Source of the DNA: Manduca sexta
Taxonomy: Eukaryota > Arthropoda > Insecta > Lepidoptera > Sphingidae
Assembly (NCBI RefSeq): GCF_014839805.1
Contig: NC_051120.1
Coordinates: 992,001 to 1,056,000 of the forward strand
Direction: 5' to 3'
Length of the DNA stretch: 64,000 nucleotides
In this document: positions 36,020 to 46,020 of the stretch, piece after piece
Layout of the letters: every line of letters begins with the position of its first letter
Numbering within the stretch: the first letter of the stretch is position 1
Translations under genes and position numbers: made by a program
Notes under the pieces: generated by a model
Databases searched by the model: none
Seen by the model: the letters and a program-made list of their open reading frames with translations, nothing else
Told to the model about the DNA's origin: nothing

Positions 36020-36300
36020 TAGGCAAAGGAACTAGCATCCCGCCTGATGGTAAGCAGCATCCACCGGCCATGGACTTTGCAATGCCGGAGGAACAGTCAA
36101 GCCGTTGTCTACCGAGAGGTGAGCACTCTTTTTAAGCCTCGTTTACAGGACAAGTCATAGTTCGGGGAACACCGATGCAGGGAGTTTACTCCAAAGTTTG
36201 GATGAGGAAATGAGCAAATACTTTGGCTGATTCTAAGGGTCCCTGCCCTTCAGTACCTATGACAATAATACTAGACTACAATGTCAGGAACTGCGCTCTT
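36020..36300. repeat. Possible old interspersed repeat
   Basis: Holds ccgcctgatggtaagcagca and gtttactccaaagtttggat, phrases that resemble a common lepidopteran repeat. No second copy in the window to compare with. Confidence 0.35.
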
Positions 36301-36657
36301 CACCCTACAAAGTTTATATAGTTTACTCCTCTCCCCTCTCTAGGGAAACCAGACCAGACAAATCGTAAAAAAAGTCAATATTCCAACCCGACACCTCCTG
36401 CTAGATCACTACATCAAGGAAGAGAAAATTTAACAACTATTCCTTATAAAAACTAATACCGAATCATTATTTACAGTCAGTTTGGTCACGAACCCACTGT
36501 CGGACACAAATGATGCCCGTACAAAGTAGCGGCAAATGTCACACTATTCTCAGAAGCGTGCGATTATGTGACCACGCGGCGTAATATTAGATATGCAACA
36601 ACGATGGGAAACAGATTGTCGCTTCGGTTCATGTTTTAAAAGTACTTGAGTAACTTT

Positions 36658-36998
36658 TTTATAATTGTGTCGACTGTCAAGGGCAGTCCTGGATTAGTAA
36701 ATAGGCCGTATAGGCTTCGGCCTATAGGCGGCAGTCTCTTAGGAGCGACGGATTTCAGATGAGATTCACTCGATTTAATAAATCATTCGTTTATTTAACT
36801 TCAGTGCCTTTCATAACACAATCTTTCAAATTATTAAGTATTTTAGAAACCTACATAAGGCGGCGGAAATAAAGTGGCCTATACTCCTAAAAATATAAAT
36901 CCGGCACTGGTCAAGTAATCATCTCTCGTCAATCGACACTATTGGATCCCACTCCATTTACCATCAGGTGCAGTCACTTAGCCGTTCCCCTGTAAAAA
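36658..36998 (+). repeat. Family 3 repeat split by a hAT-like MITE
   Basis: 5'-truncated copy: ataattgtgtcgactgtcaa lies on the left (to 36683) and taatcatctctcgtcaatcg to gtgcagtcac on the right. The 226 bp between are a separate inserted element. Confidence 0.87.
36684..36909. mobile_element. hAT-like MITE inside a family 3 repeat
   Basis: 226 bp with ends CAGTCCTGGATT and (reversed) CAGTGCCGGATT. The flanking 8-mers gtcaaggg and gtcaagta match at six positions, as expected for a decayed hAT target duplication. An internal hairpin ggccgtataggcttcggcct is present. Confidence 0.83.
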
Positions 36999-37002
36999 AA
37001 CT

Positions 37003-37385
37003 GCCTCGGTGGCTTAGTTGTATTGTATGCGGTACGAGTAAGTCTATGGTGCTGCGGTTCTGGGTTCGAATCCCGGGTCAGGGCAAAAATAATTGTGACT
37101 GGGTTTTTCCATCTTAAAAATTACTTAGTCGCAGCTCAAAATCAGGAAGTCGACGGTGTGATACTCCCGTGCCTTAGAAATCACTTAAAGCCGTTTGTTC
37201 TGTGCCTGATCTCTCTCCAGTCATGTCGGATTGCCGTCTCACCGGATCATGAGAGTGAAGGAACAAAGAGTGCACCTGTGTATTGTACACACACTTGTGC
37301 ACTTTACAATCTCCAGCGTACCTGGCTGATCTTCATTGAGATTTGCCGAAATTCGGCTAGGAGGTGTTCAGATGAAATAATATAG
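37003..37385 (+). mobile_element. SINE family 2b: same tRNA-like head, different body
   Basis: The head (ctgcctcggtggcttagttg, B box gggttcgaatcccgggtc) matches family 2, but the body differs: it holds cactcccgtgcctta-like and cctgatctctctccagtc segments that I recognise from other Lepidoptera. Beyond 37385 similarity fades, then a short family 2-like piece (catgggacggaacgca) appears near 37470. Confidence 0.8.
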
Positions 37386-37596
37386 AATTTTCCAGCTCTA
37401 TCAGCCAGGGCTGGTGAGACTCAGGAGTCTGCAATCTATTCCTGATACAATAGGCCCAATGTATCGTCATGGGACGGAACGCACATGGCGAAAACTTACT
37501 CTGCTCATCCGTCTCGGCTAAAGGCGTTAACTTATCCTGAACTCATTGAAGTTGGGACCAGCCCCCCCTTACAGACATATTACAAACTAATTTGAC

Positions 37597-37856
37597 TGCC
37601 TCGGTGGCGTAGTTGTATTGCAGCGCGGTGTAGCAGCGCTCTGAGTTCCTGGGTCCGAATCTCGGGTCGGGCAAAGCGATATTTGGATTTTTCTACTCAG
37701 TATCAGCCGGAGTCTGGAATTTGTGCCCGATATGGCGATAGGCTCGCCCCCTATCACATCATGGGACGGACCACATTTGGCGAAAAGTGGTTGCCCTGGT
37801 TGCGCCTCTGCATTCCCTTTCGGGAATAAATGCGTGACGTGTATGTGTGTGTACAA
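37597..37856 (+). mobile_element. SINE family 2, full-length plus-strand copy
   Basis: Sense copy: head tgcctcggtggcgtagttgt, B box gggtccgaatctcggg, then tctggaatttgtgcccgata and tcgggaataaatgcgtga with a GT-rich end. Lies about 200 bp after the family 2b copy in the same orientation. Confidence 0.93.
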
Positions 37857-38269
37857 ACTAATTTAATTAATTGCTAATTTGCTGTAACGCGACATAAACG
37901 CAAACGGAAACCTATTAGTTATTAATAAGACGGTTAACATTCCTGTATCCAGATCGGCGACATATTTCACGTTGACACAGCAGTTATGCGCGACGAAATA
38001 TTGTTTCCACTAACTCGCCTATTTAATGGTTCAAACGTTAAGTTTATAGTTCACTGGTTAGTGACGTTACGTTTCGTATCTGTTTGATATTAGACGTTTA
38101 ATTTTCATATATTTCTATAGTCTGAATCTAATGGTTATTTAGACTGTGGCCCGTCTGTCTTTTTTTCAAATTCGAGCAACACTTTGTACGGCATTTTTTA
38201 TTTGTCCGGAACTGGATACAGGGGGTTGACGGTATAAATCAAGCAATATCTGTCCCGCAGCATACAATA

Positions 38270-38430
38270 TATCATCATCATCATCATTAGCCATAGGATG
38301 TCCACTGCTGAACATGGACCTTCCCCAAAGATTTCCATATCGCTCTATTGGAAGCGGCCCGCATCCAGCGACCTCCTGCAACTTTTATGAGGTCATCTGT
38401 CCACCTCATGTATGGAGGTCCGACGACATA
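38270..38430 (-). mobile_element. RTE-type LINE 3' end, second subfamily
   Basis: The minus strand encodes PPYMRWTDDLIKVAGGRWM and then RAIWKSLGKVHVQQWT, a stop and an ATGATGATG tail. It differs from the 17655..17878 copy (RWTDD is retained here), so two subfamilies are present. Confidence 0.88.
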
Positions 38431-39903
38431 CAATATATATAAATATGTAATACAATATTCAGTATTATAACGGGGCAATGATCGCCATAAACAATATCTC
38501 ATAACTAATGACATAACACTGCACACATGCAAATCTTTGTAAAGGTGAGTCATATCGTGAGAAAAGCTCGATCGCTGCGCGGGAGCATTTTATTGTTAGA
38601 ATACGGATATGTTCAGCGAGATGTACTGCTTTGATTTATTTTTTTCATTTAATAGTAGCATAGTTTGTATCACACAAAAATATCCCGCCATCACGTCGCT
38701 GGAAATCCTGTATGCAAAGATATAGGTGAAAAGGAGCATTAATATGGCTTTGTCAGATTGAAAATAGAATGAGAACTTACATCTGTATTTACCAATAGAT
38801 TGACATACGAGCTTTTGGTATGTCCTTATAGTCAACGATCGTCGCCTATGAACGCCTATAATGATATTCTTGCAACTGACCCTTATCCCACTACAAAAAG
38901 GGGAACCATGAATTATTGTCTTCTAATTTTTACTAACAAGAATTATTTTAAATCCGTATACTCAACTAAATAAAAAAAAAAATTAGGACCTTGTAATAGT
39001 GAGCTAGCTAAATGGCAAAAATCATTATTGGTAATTCTGACGACTCGGGTTTTATCAACGAATTGGTTAATATACTATGTATTAAATATAATATAATGTA
39101 ATTAATTGTTATTATCCGCTCATCCTATGACTAAAAGCGAGCTATAATAAAACAATAAGTGTCGCGACTTGAGATTGTTGAGTATCGTCTCGCTTGCACC
39201 AATTACATTGTGCGCCGGCGCAGCGGTACGGGGAACTTTATGCAACTCTATTGTTTAATGTACGGTCGTGAGCATTTGCGGACCATTCGTCAAATATCAT
39301 TGATCATTGCTTCCAACCATTGGCACACATAGAGAGATAGAAATCATGTATTCGGTATAGATCTTGAAACACTTAGTTAATACTGTTGGATAACACGAAG
39401 GGTAATATCTTGCAAATTATACACCCCTTTTGAAACCTGGGTACACATTTAAAATGAATAGTGCAAGAAGCCATTCACACACTCTTGTTTATAATAATGG
39501 AGCCACACTTATTTCTATCGTCATTATTGGAATAAGCGTAGGCATTTGAAAATTGATTTTAATACTTAAATTATACGCCTTATTTCACATTAATGGACTG
39601 CCATTAATCTTGGCATCAATTCATTCATTCACTATTTAGAAAACACATCAAGAAAACGCATAATTAACTCAATTCCCGACAATTACACACGTGTTCGTGG
39701 AAATAATAAAATCGCAAGTCCGGGCATCGACAGGTGCGTGGCGTTTCCTACTCGTTAACGTCGCCACGGTTTTTGTAATTTACCGTCTGTTAGTTTAGCT
39801 GCTGATTGTAGCTATTACTGCCGCTGTTAAAATTTAATTTGTAAACATTGTTAGAGAATGTTTTCTAGTACGTGAATTTACAATGGCGTCATAGAATACT
39901 TAA
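38431..39903. other. No supported gene (intron)
   Basis: AT-rich. Two GC-richer patches, near 39205-39235 (gcgccggcgc palindrome) and 39710-39770, have no repeat match. Confidence 0.45.
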
Positions 39904-40071
39904 TCTATACTAATAAAGTTGTACAGTTTGTTTGAACGCGTTTATCTCAGGACCTACTAAACTGATTATGAAAAATTTGTCACTAATAGCAAGCCACATT
40001 ACTCCTTAATGCTATAGACAATATTTTTCCCAGAAAATTTTGACGCAACCCGAGTCATAGGCATAAACTAG
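39904..40071 (+). mobile_element. Helitron, third family, decayed
   Basis: Starts TCTATACTAATAAAG, has tctcaggacctactaaactg inside and ends ataaactag followed by T, keeping the CTAG terminus although the hairpin is lost. Confidence 0.65.
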
Positions 40072-40271
40072 TAATTATATTAACATAGCATCACGGTTCT
40101 GTCACGGTTCATATTCAACCTCGCACTAATAGACGTACTAATCTTCCCACGCATTGTCCTCCACGCGAACAAAGTTAAAACATAACAACCGCGGGAAGGT
40201 AGACAGAGGCATATCTAGTGCATACACGATACGCGGACTGTTTCAATTTTCATTTCAACATATTGGAGGAA

Positions 40272-40438
40272 CGATGAAAGAAAACATCGTGAGGAAACCT
40301 GCATACCTGAGAAATTCTCTATTAGGAATTTTCGAAGGTGTGTGAAGTCTACCAATCCGCACTAGGTCAGCGTGGTGGACTAAGGCCTAATCCCTCTCAG
40401 TAGTAGAGGAGGCCCGTGCACAGCAGTGGGACAGTATA
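40272..40438 (+). mobile_element. SINE family 1, 5' part of copy split by mariner
   Basis: The copy is 5'-truncated, starting near gatgaaagaaaacatcgtga, and runs to cagtgggacagtata, where the mariner begins. The rest of its tail continues at 41744. Confidence 0.9.
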
Positions 40439-40465
40439 CTTAGTCTGGCCATAAATACTGTTACA
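40439..40465 (+). repeat. mariner left terminal inverted repeat
   Basis: This repeat pairs with the right end at 41717..41743 with only a few mismatches and directly follows the TA target duplication. Confidence 0.92.
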
Positions 40466-40580
40466 CTTAATTATAAAAAAATATTACATTTGAATTTCGA
40501 ATCTGTCATTTTTATACGATTGTTCATTGTGTTTTCTCATTTTGGCGCCAATACATTGTAAAATATTTTGCGATATTAAA

Positions 40581-41619
40581 ATGGTGTGGGGTGATAAAGA
40601 GAACCGAATCGCTGTGATAGCATTACACAAAGTAGGTATGGAGCCAAATGCAATTTTTAAAACTCTCCATACACTTGGTATTAGTAAAATGTTTGTGTAC
40701 CGGGCTATTAATAGGTACAATGAGACCTCCTCTGTTTGTGACAGAAAAGATCTGGCCGTCCACGTAGTGTTCGTACGAAAAAGGTGGTCAAAGCAGTAAG
40801 GGAAAGAATTCGAAGAAATCCTGTCCGAAAGCAAAAGATTTTATCTCGGGAAATGAAGATAGCACCTAGAACCATGTCGCGTATTTTAAAAGATGACTTA
40901 GGACTTGCAGCCTATAAGAGACGCACTGGCCATTTCTTAACTGATAATTTAAAGAAGAATAGGGTGGTAAAATCGAAACAACTACTGAAGCGGTACGCAA
41001 AGGGAGGTCACAGAAAAATTTTGTTTACGGATGAGAAAATTTTTACAATTGAGCAACATTTTAACAAACAAAATGACCGTATTTATGCTCAAAGCTCTAA
41101 GGAAGCTTCCCAATTAGTCGACAGAGTGCAACGTGGACATTATCCGACTTCAGTGATGGTTTGGTGGGGTGTTAGCTATGAAGGAGTGACTGAGCCATAT
41201 TTTTGTGAAAAAGGTATCAAAACATCGGCACAAGTGTATCAAGATACCATTCTTGAGAAGGTAGTTAAGCCCCTTAACATCACCATGTTCAATAACCAAG
41301 TATGGTCCTTCCAGCAAGACTCGGCGCCGGGTCATAAAGCTCGGTCCACGCAGTCTTGGTTGGAATCGAACGTTTCGGACTTCATCAGAGCTGAAGACTG
41401 GCCGTCGTCTAGTCCCGATCTTAATCCGCTGGATTATGATTTGTGGTCAGTTTTAGAGAGTACAGCTTGCTCTAAACGCCATGATAATTTGAGTCCCTAA
41501 AACAATCTATACGATTGGCAGTGAAGAATTTTCCCATGGAAAGAGTGCGTGCTTCTATTGATAACTGGCCTCATCGTTTAAAGGACTGTATTGCAGCCAA
41601 TGGAGACCACTTCGAATAA
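40581..41619 (+). pseudogene. Broken mariner transposase (DD37D)
   Basis: The gene starts at the ATG at 40581 (MVWGDKENRIAVIALHKVG), followed by a paired-like helix-turn-helix DNA-binding region. The catalytic triad is visible: D in FTDEKIF, D in SFQQDSAPGH and D in NPLDYDLW. There are 37 residues between the second and third D, which marks the DD37D (maT-like) mariner group. Two one-base losses break the frame. One lies in the A-run near 40744-40750, just before the GRPR AT-hook-like motif; the other is near 41488, after which the frame recovers and ends at the TAA at 41617-41619. The two disrupted parts otherwise look well preserved, so the element decayed recently. The protein is a nuclear DNA cut-and-paste enzyme in intact relatives. 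Confidence 0.93.
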
Positions 41620-41716
41620 GCTTTTTATATTTTTAATTGTTTTATATTTATGTATTAAACTGACACACTGTAAAAGTAATAAATGTTATTTGCAGTTAAC
41701 AATTTTCTTTTTTCTT

Positions 41717-41743
41717 TATTACAATATTTATGGCAAGACTAGG
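41717..41743 (-). repeat. mariner right terminal inverted repeat
   Basis: This is the inverted partner of 40439..40465. It ends at ggcaagactagg and is followed by TA and then the resumed SINE tail (taatacagggctgatgatg). Confidence 0.92.
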
Positions 41744-41775
41744 TATAATACAGGGCTGATGATGATGATGATACT
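41744..41775 (+). mobile_element. SINE family 1, tail of copy split by mariner
   Basis: Reads tataatacagggctgatgatgatgatg directly after the mariner end. The first two bases are the duplicated TA target. The simple tail here is GAT-rich rather than the ATT type of other copies. Confidence 0.88.
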
Positions 41776-44257
41776 GGAGGGCCATTAATGGTATTTCAGT
41801 ACCAACTTCATTGCCCGACAGATCTATATTTAATTTGAAAACACAAAAGACTTCACAAAATGAATTTGTTTAGAGCATCAATAGATCGACCTAATCGAGG
41901 TAATATCACTCCTAAAACTGACTTGTATAATAACTTGTATAATAAGTTGCATTTCCCATGGTTATTAAGATATCCAGAAGCACATAATATCAACCCTCGC
42001 CGAAAACTTTTAGGCCTAGCAATTCAATATAATACATGATAGAAATTACTAATGACGAAAACCCACTTCTCTATCTATCGATTTAAATAATATCAATTAA
42101 ACACAAGCCCCCAACAAAACTAATTCTATTAAAGTCGATCTTTTATGAACTAGATAAAAACATTGTCGACGGAGCCGCAAACGTTCGTCTGTGTCGCGTA
42201 AATAACCCTACCGACTTCAAAAGGCTCCTTCCTGGTTAATAGTCGTGAACACAAACGTAACATTTAATTTATTGGCCTATTAACATGTTTCATTTTAATT
42301 TGGATGGACGGTAAGTGCGTATGATTGAGCACTTCGGTCCTTCGGGATTTTATTATGATGATGGGGTTCTGTGATGACTGTTATATGCATTAGGAATATG
42401 AGCTGTATACTGTATGAGCTCACTGAAGTTACCTAAGTTGCATTAAACGCTTTATAATACTTATTTTGCTGATGCGTTTTGACTTTTGCTCAACCATGGT
42501 AGCGAATCAAAAACCTTCGACCGGCAACAATTACAATTAAGCTGATATCTTAGTTGTAATTGTACACAAACTAGGCTATCGTCACTATCATTTTTAAAAT
42601 AAGGGAATAGAAATCACAAGAAGATCCAATTGAGCATCCTGAAATCTACGAATCTTAATCGAATCAGTCAAATATTAAAACAACTTAACAGCTGTACTTT
42701 TAATTAGCAAAATGAGCCAAGAATTATACCTAATCAGAAGTAGGTAGAACGGTAATCAAAATGACAGTTGAACATTGTGCATTACCGTGGTAAATAAACA
42801 CTGGCGTGTGCGCAGCCGTGAAATACCAGAAACCGATTCCTCGGTCTTTAACTGCAAATGAGCTTGATACATCGGCTTGATACAAATATATTTGATTATA
42901 CATTTCTAAAAGTCAATGACTTTTCGTTCAAGCAACATTGAGTTCTTAGTTTTATGGGTGTCTAACGACAAAGTAATATGGACTGTGTAGTGGAAGGTCC
43001 TGGGTTCGTATAGGTCGGACAAAGCTTTGTACCACTTTATATAACAATTTTTCATGGAGTAGATCCCACGTAAACCATGAACTTCGCAAAGTCTTCAAAA
43101 CGGGAGGAAAATGAAATATATATCGTTATAAAATGCGAAAACTGGTTTTATTTTAACTTCAGGGAGGCTGGTGGTGGAAAAAACTGGACCAAATCTTTTC
43201 TGAGCCTGTCTAGTTACATTATTCAGTCTATTTTTTGCCTTTTCACATCAAAAATCAAGAACTTTGTAGTTTATTGTCAATTTTAAGTTATAGTAAAATT
43301 TTATTTAAAGCTCTCCATCATAAATCCTCGCCGCAAAGAGAGTGCAGTCGTCTTTTTATAGTGGCTGCCGGTCCCCTGGGCCGCTCTGCTTTAATCTTAA
43401 CGCCATTGCGTTTGCGGTGTAGACTGCTACTATAAATCAATTGTTGAATGAGGTCTGTTCTTTGGTTCGTTATTTATACTGAGGGAAATGTACTAGAGAA
43501 TGTTTACGGTAAATTCATTATTTTAATTAAGACAATAGTTACATAATATATGCAGTATAAATCCGTTGACGCATGGAACAAATACTGGCAACGATTCTAT
43601 ATTCAAATTTAAATTTAAAAAATTCTATTCCTTACTACGTACTAAACAAATATTAATTGTTGCTTCTTATAAAAAAAACGGATTTTAGATGTTCATTCTT
43701 TATTTAAAATCAAATATATTGCAATATTGAAATAAAAAAAAAACATTTTCATTCTAAATAAGTTACAATTACCGCTTCGAAATTAAAAAAAATATGACTA
43801 TTTTTAACCGCAAGCGAAAGTTGCCAGTGTTAAATATTGCAGACTATATTAATCCCGCAAATCAATTCTGGATGTATTCCCGTACGCGCTCGCCGATATA
43901 AGTACTAAAGAAACAAAACTTTAATGTGCCTATTAAACGGTACTCTATTTGTTCAAAGCCGTCTGTTACTAAATGCTTGATACTTAACCGGAATAACAAA
44001 AAGGTAACGCTTTATTTTGACAGTCGATGTGTAGGAATATAGTGTAGTGGGAGATAAGCGATTTCGTTTGTGTGATCGAGTTCTCGGGAACTTTTAGATA
44101 TACTTTCGATCTTATAGTTTTTTAGTGTCTTTGATAAGTTCGTTTTTCATAGAATTAGAGCCAAAAGTGTAATGGGGTTATATTGTAGAGATAAGCGCTC
44201 GACGCCGTGCCGTCTATACAACCAATAGTATGAGATCATGGTCGTGTTAATATTTAA
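41776..44257. other. No supported gene (intron)
   Basis: AT-rich. A non-repetitive GC-richer stretch at about 43325-43440 (ccattgcgtttgcggtgtag) could be a conserved non-coding element. No coding match. Confidence 0.45.
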
Positions 44258-44508
44258 AACACACACACACACACATCACGCATTTATCCCCGTAGGGGTA
44301 TGCAGAGACGCAACCAGGGCACCCACTTTCGCCAAGTGTGTTCCATCCCATGATGTGAGAGGGGGCAAGCCTTTATCGGGCACAAATTCCAGACTCCGGA
44401 CTGATACTGCAGAAATATCCAAATAAGACTTTGCCCGACCCGGGATTCGAACCCAGGACCTAAGAGCACTGTACCACGCATGCAGTACAAATACATCACC
44501 GAAGCAGT
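44258..44508 (-). mobile_element. SINE family 2 copy with AC microsatellite end
   Basis: Begins with an uninterrupted AC run (about 44259-44276), then tttatccccgtaggggtatg and the rest of the family body to the reversed B box gggattcgaaccca. Several small deletions. A Helitron begins just beyond its head at 44532. Confidence 0.9.
44259..44276 (+). repeat. AC dinucleotide microsatellite
   Basis: Uninterrupted AC run at the 3' end of a reversed SINE family 2. Confidence 0.9.
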
Positions 44509-44531
44509 CAAACGTCAAAAACAACACCTTA

Positions 44532-44822
44532 TCTATATATATATAAAAATTAATCTCTATTTCCCTTGGTCATCGCATCACGCGTGAACGGGTGGAACAA
44601 TTTCGCTAATTCATTTTTCGTTGTATTAATTATTGTCAGGAGGAGGTTCTTATGAAAGAAAAAAATAAGGAAGTTGAGCGGAACATCAGAAAATTGAAGA
44701 AAACTTAACGACAATATTAATTTTATATAAGTATCAATTGTTTGAAATAACTGTCAGGGATTAACAGAATGCGCGCTGGAAATTTATAGTTAAGACGGGA
44801 CAACGTCTGTCGGGTCAACTAG
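44532..44822 (+). mobile_element. Non-autonomous Helitron, structurally complete
   Basis: It begins with TC (tctatatatatataaaaatt), ends with CTAG and sits between A and T, as Helitrons do. A hairpin (AGACG, six-base loop GGACAA, CGTCT) lies just before the terminal gtcgggtcaactag. It is 291 bp long with no reading frame; a rolling-circle helicase would be needed in trans. Confidence 0.85.
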
Positions 44823-45151
44823 TCTTAAATAAATCATGACAACTTTAACTACCTATCCATATCTGCTGAAATCTGTATTATAAAAATAATACACTAGTTG
44901 CCTCAATGATTCCAAATCAAATACAAAGCATGTTCCAATATGGCGGCGCATTTCATTAGAGTCCACAGCGCATCCTTAAGTGGCGAACAAGCCTAATAAG
45001 ATAGCGAACGGTAGCCTAAACAAGGGGTGAACAGAGCAACAAATTGCACCATCGGACGGATTTCGCGCACTAGGCAGATGACGGGCGAATTCTATCTAAC
45101 TGTATTAGGGTTGGCGCGCGAATTATTTTTACCAAACAACAAAACATCCAT

Positions 45152-45368
45152 CACGCATTTATCTCTAAAGGGCACAGGGCACCCTCTTTTCGCCAAGTGT
45201 GTTCCGTCCCATGATGTGATAGGCGCCTATCGCCATATTGGGCACAAATTCCAGACTCCGCGCTAATTTTGAGCAGAAAAACCCCAAATATCACTGCCCG
45301 ACCCGGGATTCGAACCCTGAAAGCGCTGCCGTACCTCGCATGCAGTACAACTACGACACCGGGGCAGG
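45152..45368 (-). mobile_element. SINE family 2, shortened copy
   Basis: The part that normally holds ggggtatgcagaggcgcaac is deleted, but tcgccaagtgtgttccgtcc and the reversed B box gggattcgaacc remain. Confidence 0.87.
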
Positions 45369-45865
45369 TCTTTTTAAATTTATGATAAAGGCTTTGGATT
45401 TTTTTTTTAATTTCATTTGAATAGGAGGATTTTAATGCAATAAAATTCCGTATGATTTTTTTTTATACAATTGAATATCAGGACTATCAAGCCGGCCTGA
45501 AAGTAGACGTCACAATCGCTCATAACATTACCTTACTTTCACTTTTTCAAAGCAATGCTTGTCACCCAATAATATTGGATGTTGAACTCTAATGCCCATT
45601 TCTTAACACAGCTACAATAGCTATCAAACCGGATGGTAATTCATATTATTAGAAATAGACATATCATTAATGATAAATAACTTTATTAAATTTTCAATAT
45701 TATGATTGTATTTTAATACCATCGAGTAAGCAAGTGGGTCAATTAACGTGAATTGAGTACTAAAGCCCAAAAAACACGCAATGACAGACCAAGGCGTGTT
45801 GCTAACTTAATTGGAAGACTGGGGATTAAGAGTGGGAATGATGTGGTGTTTTTCAATTATAATAC

Positions 45866-46020
45866 AAGTTTTTCTCACGGCTATGCCTGCGTGAAAATAT
45901 TCTTGGAAAAAAACACTATTGTGTTTTAGGATAAAAGTTAGCCTATGTATTAATCAAGAATTTTGAGTACCTGTATGCAAATATAAATCGGTTGCTTTTA
46001 ATCATTCCATCATCTTCTCA
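45866..46020 (-). mobile_element. Helitron-like fragment
   Basis: The minus strand ends with tcacgcaggcatagccgtga, a decayed 3' hairpin, and holds traces of the interior. The other end is not clear. Confidence 0.5.

Larger units (their letters stand above)
40439..41743 (+). mobile_element. mariner-family transposon (DD37D type), full length
   Basis: This is a 1305-bp element with both terminal inverted repeats present. The left end reads cttagtctggccataaat and the right end, reverse complemented, reads cctagtcttgccataaat; the match continues for about 27 bases. A TA target duplication flanks it (40437-40438 and 41744-41745). It is inserted in a SINE: 5' flank and 3' flank together rebuild the SINE tail acagtaTAtaatacaggg. 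The transposase frame is broken twice, so this copy is non-autonomous. Confidence 0.95.

Noticed and set aside
37023..37385. 120-codon plus-strand open frame
   Set aside because: It lies wholly within a tRNA-headed SINE and begins at a non-ATG codon.
44259..44276. AC run as a CRISPR or telomere-like array
   Set aside because: It is a simple microsatellite at a SINE end; there are no spacers and no TTAGG telomere units.
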